A DNA stretch of 59,569 bases from Hydrogenophaga sp. (GTDB lineage: Bacteria; Pseudomonadota; Gammaproteobacteria; Burkholderiales; Burkholderiaceae_C): contig NZ_JAILWB010000028.1 of NCBI RefSeq assembly GCF_025699295.1, positions 1 through 59,569 of the forward strand. The letters are read 5' to 3'. Below, piece after piece: positions 7,735-15,488 of this stretch. The position numbers were made by a program, and so were the translations under genes. The number at the start of each line of letters is the position of its first letter. The stretch's first letter is position 1. A model generated the notes under the pieces. The model was given only the letters and a program-made list of their open reading frames with translations, was not told the origin of the DNA and did not search any database.

Positions 7735-10626
7735 ATGAGCGATTCCCAATCGAACGGGGGCAACGTCTATGTTGCCTACAAGGGCAACTCGTACCTCTTC
7801 GGCGGCAACGCGCCGTACGTGGAAGAGATGTACGAAAACTACCTGGACAACCCAGGCAGCGTGCCCGAAAACTGGCGCGGCTACTTCGACGCGCTGCAGA
7901 ACGTCCCGGCCGGTGATGGCACCGATGCCCGCGACGTCCCCCATCAGCCTGTCATCAACGCGTTTGCAGAGCGTGCCAAGCAGGGTGGCACCAAGGTGGT
8001 CATCGCGGCCGGTGCGGATTCCGACCTGGGCCGCAAGCGCGTGGCTGTGCAACAGCTCATTGCCGCTTACCGCAACGTCGGCGCCCGCTGGGCCGATCTG
8101 GATCCGCTCAAGCGCGCCGAGCGTGATCACATTCCCGAACTCGAGCTGTCCTTCTACGGTTTCGCCGACGCGGACCTGGAAACCATCTTCAACACGAGCA
8201 ACACATTCTTCGGCAAGGAGACCATGTCCTTGCGCGAGTTGCTCAATGCCCTGCGCGAAACCTACTGTGGCTCCATCGGTGCCGAGTACATGTACATCAC
8301 CGACCAGAGCCAGAAGCGCTGGTGGCAGGAGCGCCTGGAAGGCAGCCGCGCCAAACCGGTGTTCAACGCAGAGAAGAAGAAGCACATCCTTGATCGCCTG
8401 ACGGCCGCGGAAGGCCTGGAGCGCTTTCTGCACACCAAATACGTCGGGCAGAAGCGTTTTTCGCTCGAAGGCGGCGAGAGCTTCATCGCCTCGATGGACG
8501 AACTGATCCGTCAGGCCGGCCAGGTCGGCATCCAGGAGATCGTGATCGGCATGGCCCATCGGGGCCGCCTCAACGTCCTGGTCAACACCCTGGGCAAGAT
8601 GCCCAAGGACCTGTTTGCCGAGTTCGATCACACGGCCCCCGAGGAACTGCCCGCTGGCGACGTGAAGTACCACCAGGGCTTCAGCTCCGACGTGACCACG
8701 CCCGGCGGCCCTGTGCACCTCTCACTCGCCTTCAACCCGTCCCACCTGGAGATCGTGAACCCGGTGGTCGAAGGCTCGGTGCGCGCCCGCATGGACCGCC
8801 GCGGCGATCCGCTCGGCAAGCAGGTGCTGCCGGTGCTGGTGCATGGCGACGCGGCCTTTGCCGGCCAGGGCGTGGTGATGGAAACCCTGGCACTGGCCGA
8901 GACGCGTGGTTACTCCACCGGCGGCACGGTGCATCTGGTGATCAACAACCAGATCGGCTTCACCACCTCCGACCCGCGCGACAGCCGCTCCACGCTGTAC
9001 TGCTCCGACGTCGTGAAGATGATCGAGTCGCCCGTGCTGCACGTGAACGGCGATGACCCCGAAGCGGTGGTGTTCGCGACCCAGCTGGCGCTGGAGTTCC
9101 GCATGGCGTTCCAGAAGGACGTGGTGGTCGACATCGTGTGTTTCCGCAAGCTCGGTCACAACGAACAGGACACGCCGAGCCTGACCCAGCCTCTGATGTA
9201 CAAGAAGATCGCGGCCCATCCCGGCACGCGCAAGCTGTACGCGGACAAGCTGGCCGCACAAGGCCTGGGTGAAACCCTGGGTGACGACATGGCCAAGGCC
9301 TATCGCGCGGCGCTCGACGACGGACGCCACACGGTGGATCCGGTGCTGACCAACTTCAAGAGCAAGTTCGCGGTCGACTGGAGTCCGTTCCTGGGCAAGA
9401 AGTGGACCGACAGCGCCGACTCGGCCATTCCGATGGCCGAATGGAAGCGCCTGTCGGAGCGCCTGACCACCATCCCCGAGAGCGTGACACCGCACCAGCT
9501 GGTGAAGAAGGTGTATGCCGACCGTGCAGCCATGGGCCGTGGCGACATCCCGGTGGACTGGGGCATGGGTGAGCACATGGCGTTTGCCTCGCTGGTGGCC
9601 AGCGGTTTCCCGGTGCGCCTGTCGGGTGAGGACTGCGGCCGCGGCACCTTCACGCACCGCCATGCGGTGATCCACGACCAGAACCGCGAGAAGTACGACG
9701 AAGGCTTCTATGTGCCGCTGCAGAACGTGGCCGACAACCAGGCACCGTTCGTGGTGATCGACTCCATCCTCTCCGAGGAGGCGGTGCTGGGCTTTGAATA
9801 CGGCTATGCCTCGAACGACCCGAACACGCTGGTGATCTGGGAGGCGCAGTTCGGCGACTTCGTCAACGGCGCGCAGGTGGTGCTCGACCAGTTCATCGCC
9901 TCCGGCGAAGTGAAGTGGGGTCGCGTCAACGGCATCACGCTGATGCTGCCGCACGGCTATGAGGGCCAGGGCCCCGAGCACAGCTCGGCACGCCTGGAGC
10001 GCTTCATGCAGATGGCGGCCGACACCAACATGCAGATCGTGCAGCCGACCACGGCCAGCCAGATCTTCCATGTGCTGCGTCGACAGATGATTCGCGGGCT
10101 GCGCAAACCACTCATCATCTTCACGCCCAAGTCGCTGCTGCGCAACAAGGACGCGACTTCGCCGTTGTCCGAGTTCACCAAGGGTGGTTTCCAGACCGTG
10201 ATCCCGGAGCAGAACGCCGACGTCGCGAAGAAGGCCGAAAAGGTCAAGCGCATCATCTGCTGCTCGGGCAAGGTGTACTACGACCTGGTCAAGAAGCGCG
10301 AGGAGCGTGGCTCGGACGACGTGGCCATCCTGCGCGTGGAGCAGCTCTATCCGTTCCCGCACAAGGTGTTCGGTGCCGAGATCCGCAAGTACCCCAACGC
10401 CACGGACATCGTGTGGTGCCAGGACGAGCCGCAGAACCAGGGGGCCTGGTTCTTCGTGCAGCACTACATCCACGAGAACATGCTCGATGGCCAGAAGCTC
10501 GGCTACGCCGGTCGCGCGGCCTCGGCGTCGCCTGCGGTGGGGTATGCCCACCTGCACCAGGAACAGCAGAAGACCCTCATCGAGGCCGCCTTCGGCAAGC
10601 TCAAGGGCTACATCCTCACCAAGTAA
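7735..10626 (+). CDS. sucA: 2-oxoglutarate dehydrogenase E1 component
   Basis: A 963-residue thiamine-diphosphate enzyme (also called OdhA) that decarboxylates 2-oxoglutarate and transfers the succinyl group to the lipoyl domain of E2. The TPP-binding motif runs from GDAAFAGQG to VINNQIGFTT (residues ~372-412). The E1o signatures IVIGMAHRGRLNVLVN and GEDCGRGTFTHRH, and the C-terminal transketolase-like domain ending with QEEPxN-type residues (CQDEPQNQGAW), are present. It has the usual family length. The ATG at 7735 follows GGAGGT at 7719-7724. It is the first gene of a sucA-sucB-lpd operon. The 180-bp leader upstream has a CACAAT hexamer (7607-7612) that may be its -10 box. Confidence 0.97.
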   Translation: MSDSQSNGGNVYVAYKGNSYLFGGNAPYVEEMYENYLDNPGSVPENWRGYFDALQNVPAGDGTDARDVPHQPVINAFAERAKQGGTKVVIAAGADSDLGRKRVAVQQLIAAYRNVGARWADLDPLKRAERDHIPELELSFYGFADADLETIFNTSNTFFGKETMSLRELLNALRETYCGSIGAEYMYITDQSQKRWWQERLEGSRAKPVFNAEKKKHILDRLTAAEGLERFLHTKYVGQKRFSLEGGESFIASMDELIRQAGQVGIQEIVIGMAHRGRLNVLVNTLGKMPKDLFAEFDHTAPEELPAGDVKYHQGFSSDVTTPGGPVHLSLAFNPSHLEIVNPVVEGSVRARMDRRGDPLGKQVLPVLVHGDAAFAGQGVVMETLALAETRGYSTGGTVHLVINNQIGFTTSDPRDSRSTLYCSDVVKMIESPVLHVNGDDPEAVVFATQLALEFRMAFQKDVVVDIVCFRKLGHNEQDTPSLTQPLMYKKIAAHPGTRKLYADKLAAQGLGETLGDDMAKAYRAALDDGRHTVDPVLTNFKSKFAVDWSPFLGKKWTDSADSAIPMAEWKRLSERLTTIPESVTPHQLVKKVYADRAAMGRGDIPVDWGMGEHMAFASLVASGFPVRLSGEDCGRGTFTHRHAVIHDQNREKYDEGFYVPLQNVADNQAPFVVIDSILSEEAVLGFEYGYASNDPNTLVIWEAQFGDFVNGAQVVLDQFIASGEVKWGRVNGITLMLPHGYEGQGPEHSSARLERFMQMAADTNMQIVQPTTASQIFHVLRRQMIRGLRKPLIIFTPKSLLRNKDATSPLSEFTKGGFQTVIPEQNADVAKKAEKVKRIICCSGKVYYDLVKKREERGSDDVAILRVEQLYPFPHKVFGAEIRKYPNATDIVWCQDEPQNQGAWFFVQHYIHENMLDGQKLGYAGRAASASPAVGYAHLHQEQQKTLIEAAFGKLKGYILTK

Positions 10627-10630
10627 ACCC

Positions 10631-10686
10631 GTCGTGTGTTGTGCGTCCGGCGTTGAGCGTGATTCACGCCAACGCGCGCACAACGC
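10631..10686. repeat. Intergenic hairpin repeat, copy 1 (sucA-sucB)
   Basis: Bases 10631-10661 match the reverse complement of 26461-26491 upstream of hisS at 26 of 31 positions, including a near-identical 23-base core. Here the element also has a second arm: GTTGTGCG (10638-10645) pairs with CGCACAAC (10677-10684), GCGTTG pairs with CAACGC and CGTG with CACG, giving a long interrupted stem with a tiny ATT loop. It looks like a dispersed REP-like palindrome that may set sucA/sucB mRNA stability. The family assignment is unknown. Confidence 0.65.
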
Positions 10687-10709
10687 CCGACCCTGAACCG
10701 GAAATTGAT

Positions 10710-11957
10710 ATGGCAATCGTAGAAGTCAAAGTTCCCCAACTGTCCGAGTCAGTGGCCGAAGCCACCCTGTTGACGTGGAAGAAGAAGGCCGGCGAGGCTG
10801 TCGCCGTCGATGAAATCCTGATCGAGATCGAAACCGACAAGGTGGTGCTCGAAGTCCCGGCCCCCGCCGCAGGCGTGCTGGTTGAACTGGTACAGGCCGA
10901 CGGTGCCACGGTCGCTGCCGAGCAACTGATCGCCCGCATCGATACCGCTGCAGTGGCTGGTGCTGCGGCCCCGGCCGCCGCAGCCCCGTCTCCTGCCGCC
11001 GCGCCGGCGGCCGCTGCCGCTTCAGCCTCGTCCAAGGCAGGCGTGGCCATGCCCGCCGCCGCCAAGCTGATGGCCGACAACAACCTGGCCGCAGGCTCGG
11101 TGGCCGGCACCGGCAAGGACGGCCGGGTGACCAAGGGCGACGTGCTGTCGGCTGTGGCGGCGCCGAAGGCCGCTGTGGCCGCCCCCGTGGCGATCCCGAC
11201 CGGAGCCCCGTCCAGGGTGCTGCCGCAGGTGCCCGTGGTCGCGCCTGACCTGGGCGATCGCCCCGAGGAGCGTGTCGCCATGACCCGCCTGCGCGCGCGG
11301 GTGGCCGAGCGTCTGCTGCAGTCGCAATCCACCAACGCCATCCTGACCACGTTCAACGAAGTGAACATGGCGCCCGTGATGGAGATGCGCAAGAAGTTCC
11401 AGGAGAAGTTCGAGAAGGAGCACGGTGTGAAGCTGGGCTTCATGAGCTTCTTCGTGAAGGCCGCGGTGCACGCGCTCAAGAAGTATCCGATCATCAACGC
11501 GTCGGTGGACGGCAACGACATCGTCTACCACGGCTACTTCGATATCGGCATCGCCGTCGGCTCGCCGCGCGGTCTGGTGGTGCCCATCCTGCGCAACGCC
11601 GACCAGATGAGCTTTGCCGATATCGAGAAGAAGATCGCCGAATTCGGTCAGAAGGCCCGGGACGGCAAGCTGGGGCTGGACGACCTCACCGGCGGCACGT
11701 TCTCCATCTCCAACGGCGGCACTTTCGGCTCCATGCTGTCCACGCCCATCATCAACCCACCGCAGTCGGCCATCCTGGGCGTGCACGCCACCAAGGACCG
11801 TCCGGTGGTGGAAAACGGCCAGATCGTGATCCGCCCGATCAACTACCTCGCCATGTCCTACGACCACCGCATCATCGACGGCCGCGAGGCCGTTCTGGGG
11901 CTGGTGGCGATGAAGGAAGCGCTGGAAGACCCGGCCCGCATCCTGTTCGACATCTGA
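10710..11957 (+). CDS. sucB: 2-oxoglutarate dehydrogenase E2, dihydrolipoyl succinyltransferase
   Basis: A 415-residue E2 core protein (OdhB). A single lipoyl domain spans residues 1-75, with the lipoylated Lys44 in EIETDKVVLEV. An Ala/Pro-rich linker and the peripheral E3-binding domain (MPAAAKLMADNN to GDVLSAV, ~110-150) follow, then the catalytic acyltransferase domain ending in SYDHRIIDGREAV, whose His and Asp are catalytic. It moves succinyl groups from lipoyl to CoA. The ATG at 10710 is chosen because the lipoyl domain starts there; the ribosome site is poor, consistent with coupling to sucA. A hairpin repeat lies between the two genes. Confidence 0.97.
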   Translation: MAIVEVKVPQLSESVAEATLLTWKKKAGEAVAVDEILIEIETDKVVLEVPAPAAGVLVELVQADGATVAAEQLIARIDTAAVAGAAAPAAAAPSPAAAPAAAAASASSKAGVAMPAAAKLMADNNLAAGSVAGTGKDGRVTKGDVLSAVAAPKAAVAAPVAIPTGAPSRVLPQVPVVAPDLGDRPEERVAMTRLRARVAERLLQSQSTNAILTTFNEVNMAPVMEMRKKFQEKFEKEHGVKLGFMSFFVKAAVHALKKYPIINASVDGNDIVYHGYFDIGIAVGSPRGLVVPILRNADQMSFADIEKKIAEFGQKARDGKLGLDDLTGGTFSISNGGTFGSMLSTPIINPPQSAILGVHATKDRPVVENGQIVIRPINYLAMSYDHRIIDGREAVLGLVAMKEALEDPARILFDI

Positions 11958-11972
11958 TCGACAACCTCTTGT

Positions 11973-11999
11973 GCCAGCGCCCCTGTGAGGGGCGTTGGC
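11973..11999 (+). terminator. Strong intercistronic hairpin between sucB and lpd
   Basis: An 11-bp stem with one G-U pair (GCCAGCGCCCC 11973-11983 with GGGGCGTTGGC 11989-11999) and a TGTGA loop is followed only by CCCTTTG. It lies 16 bases after the sucB stop. The weak T tract suggests a partial terminator or a 3'-end stabiliser that lowers lpd output relative to sucAB, rather than a full stop. Confidence 0.55.
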
Positions 12000-12021
12000 C
12001 CTTTGAACCCAGGAAAACAAC

Positions 12022-13449
12022 ATGTCCCAAGCATTTGACGTCGTCGTGATCGGCGGCGGCCCCGGTGGCTACATTGCCGCCATCCGCGCAGCCCAGCTCG
12101 GCTTCAAGGTGGCCTGCATCGACGAGTGGAAGAACGCCGCGGGCGGCCCGGCCCCAGGTGGCACCTGCACCAACGTCGGCTGCATCCCCAGCAAGGCGCT
12201 GCTGCAATCGTCCGAGCACTTCGACCACGCCAACCACCACTTCGCCGACCACGGCATCAGCGCGACCAACGTGAAGATCGACATCGCGAAGATGATCGGC
12301 CGCAAGGACGCGGTGGTGAAGCAGAACAACGACGGCATTCTCTACCTGTTCAAGAAGAACAAGGTCACCTTCTTCCATGGCCGGGGCTCGTTCGTGAAGG
12401 CCGTCGAGGCGGGTTACGAAATCCAGGTGACGGGTGCGAAGGAAGAGCTGATCACGGGCCAGCAGATCATCCTGGCCACCGGTTCCAATGCGCGCGCGCT
12501 GCCCGGCGTGCCATTCGACGAGGAGACTGTGCTGTCCAACGACGGCGCGCTGCGCATCGGTGCCGTGCCGAAGAAGCTGGTGCTGATCGGTTCGGGCGTG
12601 ATCGGCCTGGAGATGGGTTCGGTCTGGCGCCGTCTGGGCTCTGACGTCACCATCCTCGAAGGCCTGCCCACCTTCCTGGGCGCGGTGGACGAGCAGATCG
12701 CCAAGGAAGCGAAGAAGGCATTTGACAAACAAGGCATGAAGATCGAGCTGGGAGTGAAGGTCGGCGACGTCAAGACCAGCAAGAAGGGCGTGAGCGTGGC
12801 CTACACCAACGCCAAGGGCGAAGCGCAGAGCATCGACGCCGACAAGCTCATCGTCTCCATCGGACGCGTGCCCAACACCATCGGCCTCAACGCAGAGGCC
12901 GTGGGTCTGCAGCTCGACGAGCGAGGCGCCATCGTGGTGGATGCCGAATGCCGCACCAGCCTCAAGGGCGTGTGGGCGGTGGGCGACGTGGTGCGCGGTC
13001 CCATGCTGGCGCACAAGGCGGAAGAAGAGGGCGTGGCGGTGGCCGAGCGCATCGCGGGCCAGCACGGACACGTCAACTTCAACACCATTCCCTGGGTGAT
13101 CTACACCAGCCCGGAAATTGCCTGGGTGGGAGAGACCGAGCAGCAGCTCAAGGCGCGTGGCGCCGCGTACAAGGCCGGGACCTTCCCCTTCCTGGCGAAC
13201 GGCCGCGCACGCGCGCTGGGCGACACCACCGGCATGGTCAAGTTTCTGGCCGATGCCGCCACCGACGAGATCCTGGGTGTGCACATCGTGGGCCCGATGG
13301 CGTCCGAGCTGATTGCGGAGGCCGTGGTGGCGATGGAGTTCAAGGCCAGTGCCGAGGACATTGCACGTATCTGTCATGCGCACCCCTCGCTGTCAGAGGC
13401 GACCAAGGAAGCCGCGCTGGCGGTGGACAAGCGCACACTGAACTTCTGA
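12022..13449 (+). CDS. lpdA: Dihydrolipoyl dehydrogenase (E3) of the 2-oxoglutarate dehydrogenase operon
   Basis: A 475-residue FAD-dependent disulfide reductase. It shows the FAD dinucleotide fold VVIGGGPGGYIAA at the N terminus, the redox pair Cys49/Cys54 in GGTCTNVGCIPSK, the NAD+ fold LIGSGVIGLEMGS, the second FAD motif GVWAVGDVVRGPMLAHKA, and the C-terminal HAHPSLSEA with the catalytic His-Glu dyad. It reoxidises dihydrolipoamide on SucB. AGGAAAA precedes the ATG. It is the second E3 in the window (see 1-305); its sequence is clearly different at the C terminus, so the two are paralogues rather than a recent duplication. Confidence 0.97.
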   Translation: MSQAFDVVVIGGGPGGYIAAIRAAQLGFKVACIDEWKNAAGGPAPGGTCTNVGCIPSKALLQSSEHFDHANHHFADHGISATNVKIDIAKMIGRKDAVVKQNNDGILYLFKKNKVTFFHGRGSFVKAVEAGYEIQVTGAKEELITGQQIILATGSNARALPGVPFDEETVLSNDGALRIGAVPKKLVLIGSGVIGLEMGSVWRRLGSDVTILEGLPTFLGAVDEQIAKEAKKAFDKQGMKIELGVKVGDVKTSKKGVSVAYTNAKGEAQSIDADKLIVSIGRVPNTIGLNAEAVGLQLDERGAIVVDAECRTSLKGVWAVGDVVRGPMLAHKAEEEGVAVAERIAGQHGHVNFNTIPWVIYTSPEIAWVGETEQQLKARGAAYKAGTFPFLANGRARALGDTTGMVKFLADAATDEILGVHIVGPMASELIAEAVVAMEFKASAEDIARICHAHPSLSEATKEAALAVDKRTLNF

Positions 13450-13462
13450 CGCGGCGCGGGTC

Positions 13463-14560
13463 TTGAGCGTTCGCAGCACCTACGAAGCCGCTCTCAGGGA
13501 GCGCGGCTACACGTCGGATCCGGCGCAGGAGCGCGCCGTCGACGCGCTGGAACGCTGTGCTTCCGAGTGGGCGGTGTACAAGCAGAAGCGTTCCAATTCC
13601 CTCAAGAAGCTCTTCGTCAACCCGGACATCCCGCGTGGCGTCTACATGCACGGCGGCGTGGGGCGGGGCAAGAGCTTCCTGATGGAGTGCTTCTTCAACG
13701 CCGTGCCGCTGCGCCGCAAGACGCGGTTGCACTTTCACGAGTTCATGCGCGAAGTGCACCGCGAGCTGCGCGATCTGCAGGGCACGGTCAACCCGCTGGA
13801 CGAACTTGGCGCGCGCATTGCCCGGCGCTACAAGCTGATCTGCTTCGACGAATTCCACGTGGCCGATGTGACGGACGCCATGATCCTGCACCGTCTGCTG
13901 GACGCGCTGTTCAAGGCAGGCGTGGGATTCGTCACCACCTCCAACTTCCACCCGGACAACCTGTACCCCGACGGGCTGCACCGCGACCGCATCCTGCCCG
14001 CCATCGAGCTGATCAAACAGAGGCTGGAGGTGTTGAGCGTGGACAACGGCACGGACTACCGCCAGCGCACCCTCAACCACATTCAGCTGTACCACTGCCC
14101 GCTGGGGCCGAAGACCGAAGCATCGATGGCGACCACGTTCGGCGAGCTGGCCGAGGTGGGGGACCAGGATCCGGTGATGCACATCGAGGCGCGGCAGATC
14201 CACGCCCTGCGCCGCGCCGGCGGCGTGATCTGGTTCGACTTCCGAACGCTGTGCGGCGGGCCGCGCTCGCAGAACGACTACCTGGAGATCGCGACGCAGT
14301 TCCACACCCTGATGCTGTCCGACGTGCCGCAGATGTCGGTCCGCCAGGCGTCGGAGGCGAGGCGCTTTACCTGGCTGATCGACGTGCTGTACGACCGCCG
14401 CGTCAAACTGGTGATGTCAGCGGCAGTGCCGCCGGAGGAACTCTACGTCGAAGGACCGATGTCGCACGAATTCCCGCGCACGGTGTCCCGGCTCACGGAA
14501 ATGCAGTCGCAGGAGTTCCTGTCGCTGGAACACCGGCTGGTGGATACCGGGTTGACTTGA
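13463..14560 (+). CDS. zapE: Cell division protein ZapE (AFG1-like ATPase)
   Basis: A 365-residue P-loop ATPase of the AFG1/ZapE family, which binds FtsZ and modulates Z-ring stability, particularly under low oxygen in E. coli. The Walker A motif is GGVGRGKSF (residue ~64), the Walker B is KLICFDEFHVADV, and the sensor segment VGFVTTSNFHPDNLYPDGL is a family hallmark. The TTG at 13463 is the only start that gives the family N terminus (SVRSTYEAALRERGYTSD); no in-frame ATG lies nearby. It begins 13 bases after lpd and is probably cotranscribed. It converges with the PP2C gene. Confidence 0.92.
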   Translation: MSVRSTYEAALRERGYTSDPAQERAVDALERCASEWAVYKQKRSNSLKKLFVNPDIPRGVYMHGGVGRGKSFLMECFFNAVPLRRKTRLHFHEFMREVHRELRDLQGTVNPLDELGARIARRYKLICFDEFHVADVTDAMILHRLLDALFKAGVGFVTTSNFHPDNLYPDGLHRDRILPAIELIKQRLEVLSVDNGTDYRQRTLNHIQLYHCPLGPKTEASMATTFGELAEVGDQDPVMHIEARQIHALRRAGGVIWFDFRTLCGGPRSQNDYLEIATQFHTLMLSDVPQMSVRQASEARRFTWLIDVLYDRRVKLVMSAAVPPEELYVEGPMSHEFPRTVSRLTEMQSQEFLSLEHRLVDTGLT

Positions 14561-14568
14561 GCGCTGCG

Positions 14569-15327
14569 TCAGCCCAGCGGATCGAGCTTGACGATCGTCA
14601 GCGACAGGTTGTCGCCCATGCCCTTGGCGCGCGACCGCGCCTTCTGGATCAGGAACTCGCAGGCCTCGCGTGGCGACAGCATGGCGATGGTGCTGGAGAG
14701 CTCCTCCGGCGTGAAGTAGTGCCAGATGCCGTCGCTGCAGGCCATGATGGCATCCCCCGCCTGCAGCTGCGGCACCACGTGGATGTCCACGGGTGGATCG
14801 TTCTCCGTGCCCAGGCAGCCCATCAGGATGTTCGCATGCGGATGATCGAGCGCCTCTTCTTCGCTGATCTCGCCCTGGTTGACCAGCGTCTGCACGTACG
14901 AGTGATCCATGGTGCGGAAGACCATCCTGCCGTTGCGAAAGTGGTAGATCCGCGAATCACCCGCGTGCACCCAGTGGCTGTCGCCACCGGGGTTGATCAG
15001 AAAGGCGGCGATGGTGCTGTGGGGTTCCTGCTCGGCCGACACCGCGGTGAGCTTGATCACCAGATGCGACTCCTCGACGATCTGGCGCAGCAGCGACGCT
15101 GCATCGTCGGTGTCGGGGTCGTAGCGCTCGAACAGCTGGCGCGCCGTGAGCATGACCTGATCGGACGCCTTGCGCCCACCACTGCGCCCGCCCATGCCGT
15201 CGGCCAGCACCGCCAGCATGCAACTGCTCTGGCGCGGGTGGTGCAACAGGCAGACCTGGTCTTGCTGGTAGTCGCGGTCGCCCCGGTGGATGCCGGTGGA
15301 CGCCTGGATGCGGTAGCCTTTGGACAT
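14569..15327 (-). CDS. PP2C-family Ser/Thr protein phosphatase
   Basis: A 252-residue single-domain cytoplasmic phosphatase. The metal-binding PPM motifs are all present: GDRDYQQDQ, LADGMGGRSGG, HAGDSRIYHF, ACSDGIWHY and MGDNLSLTIV, so it should be an active Mn/Mg-dependent enzyme (Stp1/PrpC type). No Ser/Thr kinase, FHA or type VI genes lie in the window, so its partner is elsewhere. The ATG at 15327 gives the standard N terminus, although no Shine-Dalgarno is visible. It diverges from the helicase gene across 161 bases. Confidence 0.92.
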   Translation of the reverse strand: MSKGYRIQASTGIHRGDRDYQQDQVCLLHHPRQSSCMLAVLADGMGGRSGGRKASDQVMLTARQLFERYDPDTDDAASLLRQIVEESHLVIKLTAVSAEQEPHSTIAAFLINPGGDSHWVHAGDSRIYHFRNGRMVFRTMDHSYVQTLVNQGEISEEEALDHPHANILMGCLGTENDPPVDIHVVPQLQAGDAIMACSDGIWHYFTPEELSSTIAMLSPREACEFLIQKARSRAKGMGDNLSLTIVKLDPLG

Positions 15328-15488
15328 GGGTGGTGTACGCGTTCGGTGCTGACGGGGAAGTGCCTGCAATGGTATCCATTTATCCACGCCGCACACTTGC
15401 GCCCTTTGCAAAACCGCGAACCCGTGCATGCCGCGCCACAGCACGCTCGTGCCCGGAGGCTCGCATTGGCTGCGGGCGATAGATCACC

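Noticed and set aside
8722..10716. 664-codon minus-strand open frame across sucA
   Set aside because: Shadow of sucA; no start context or homology.
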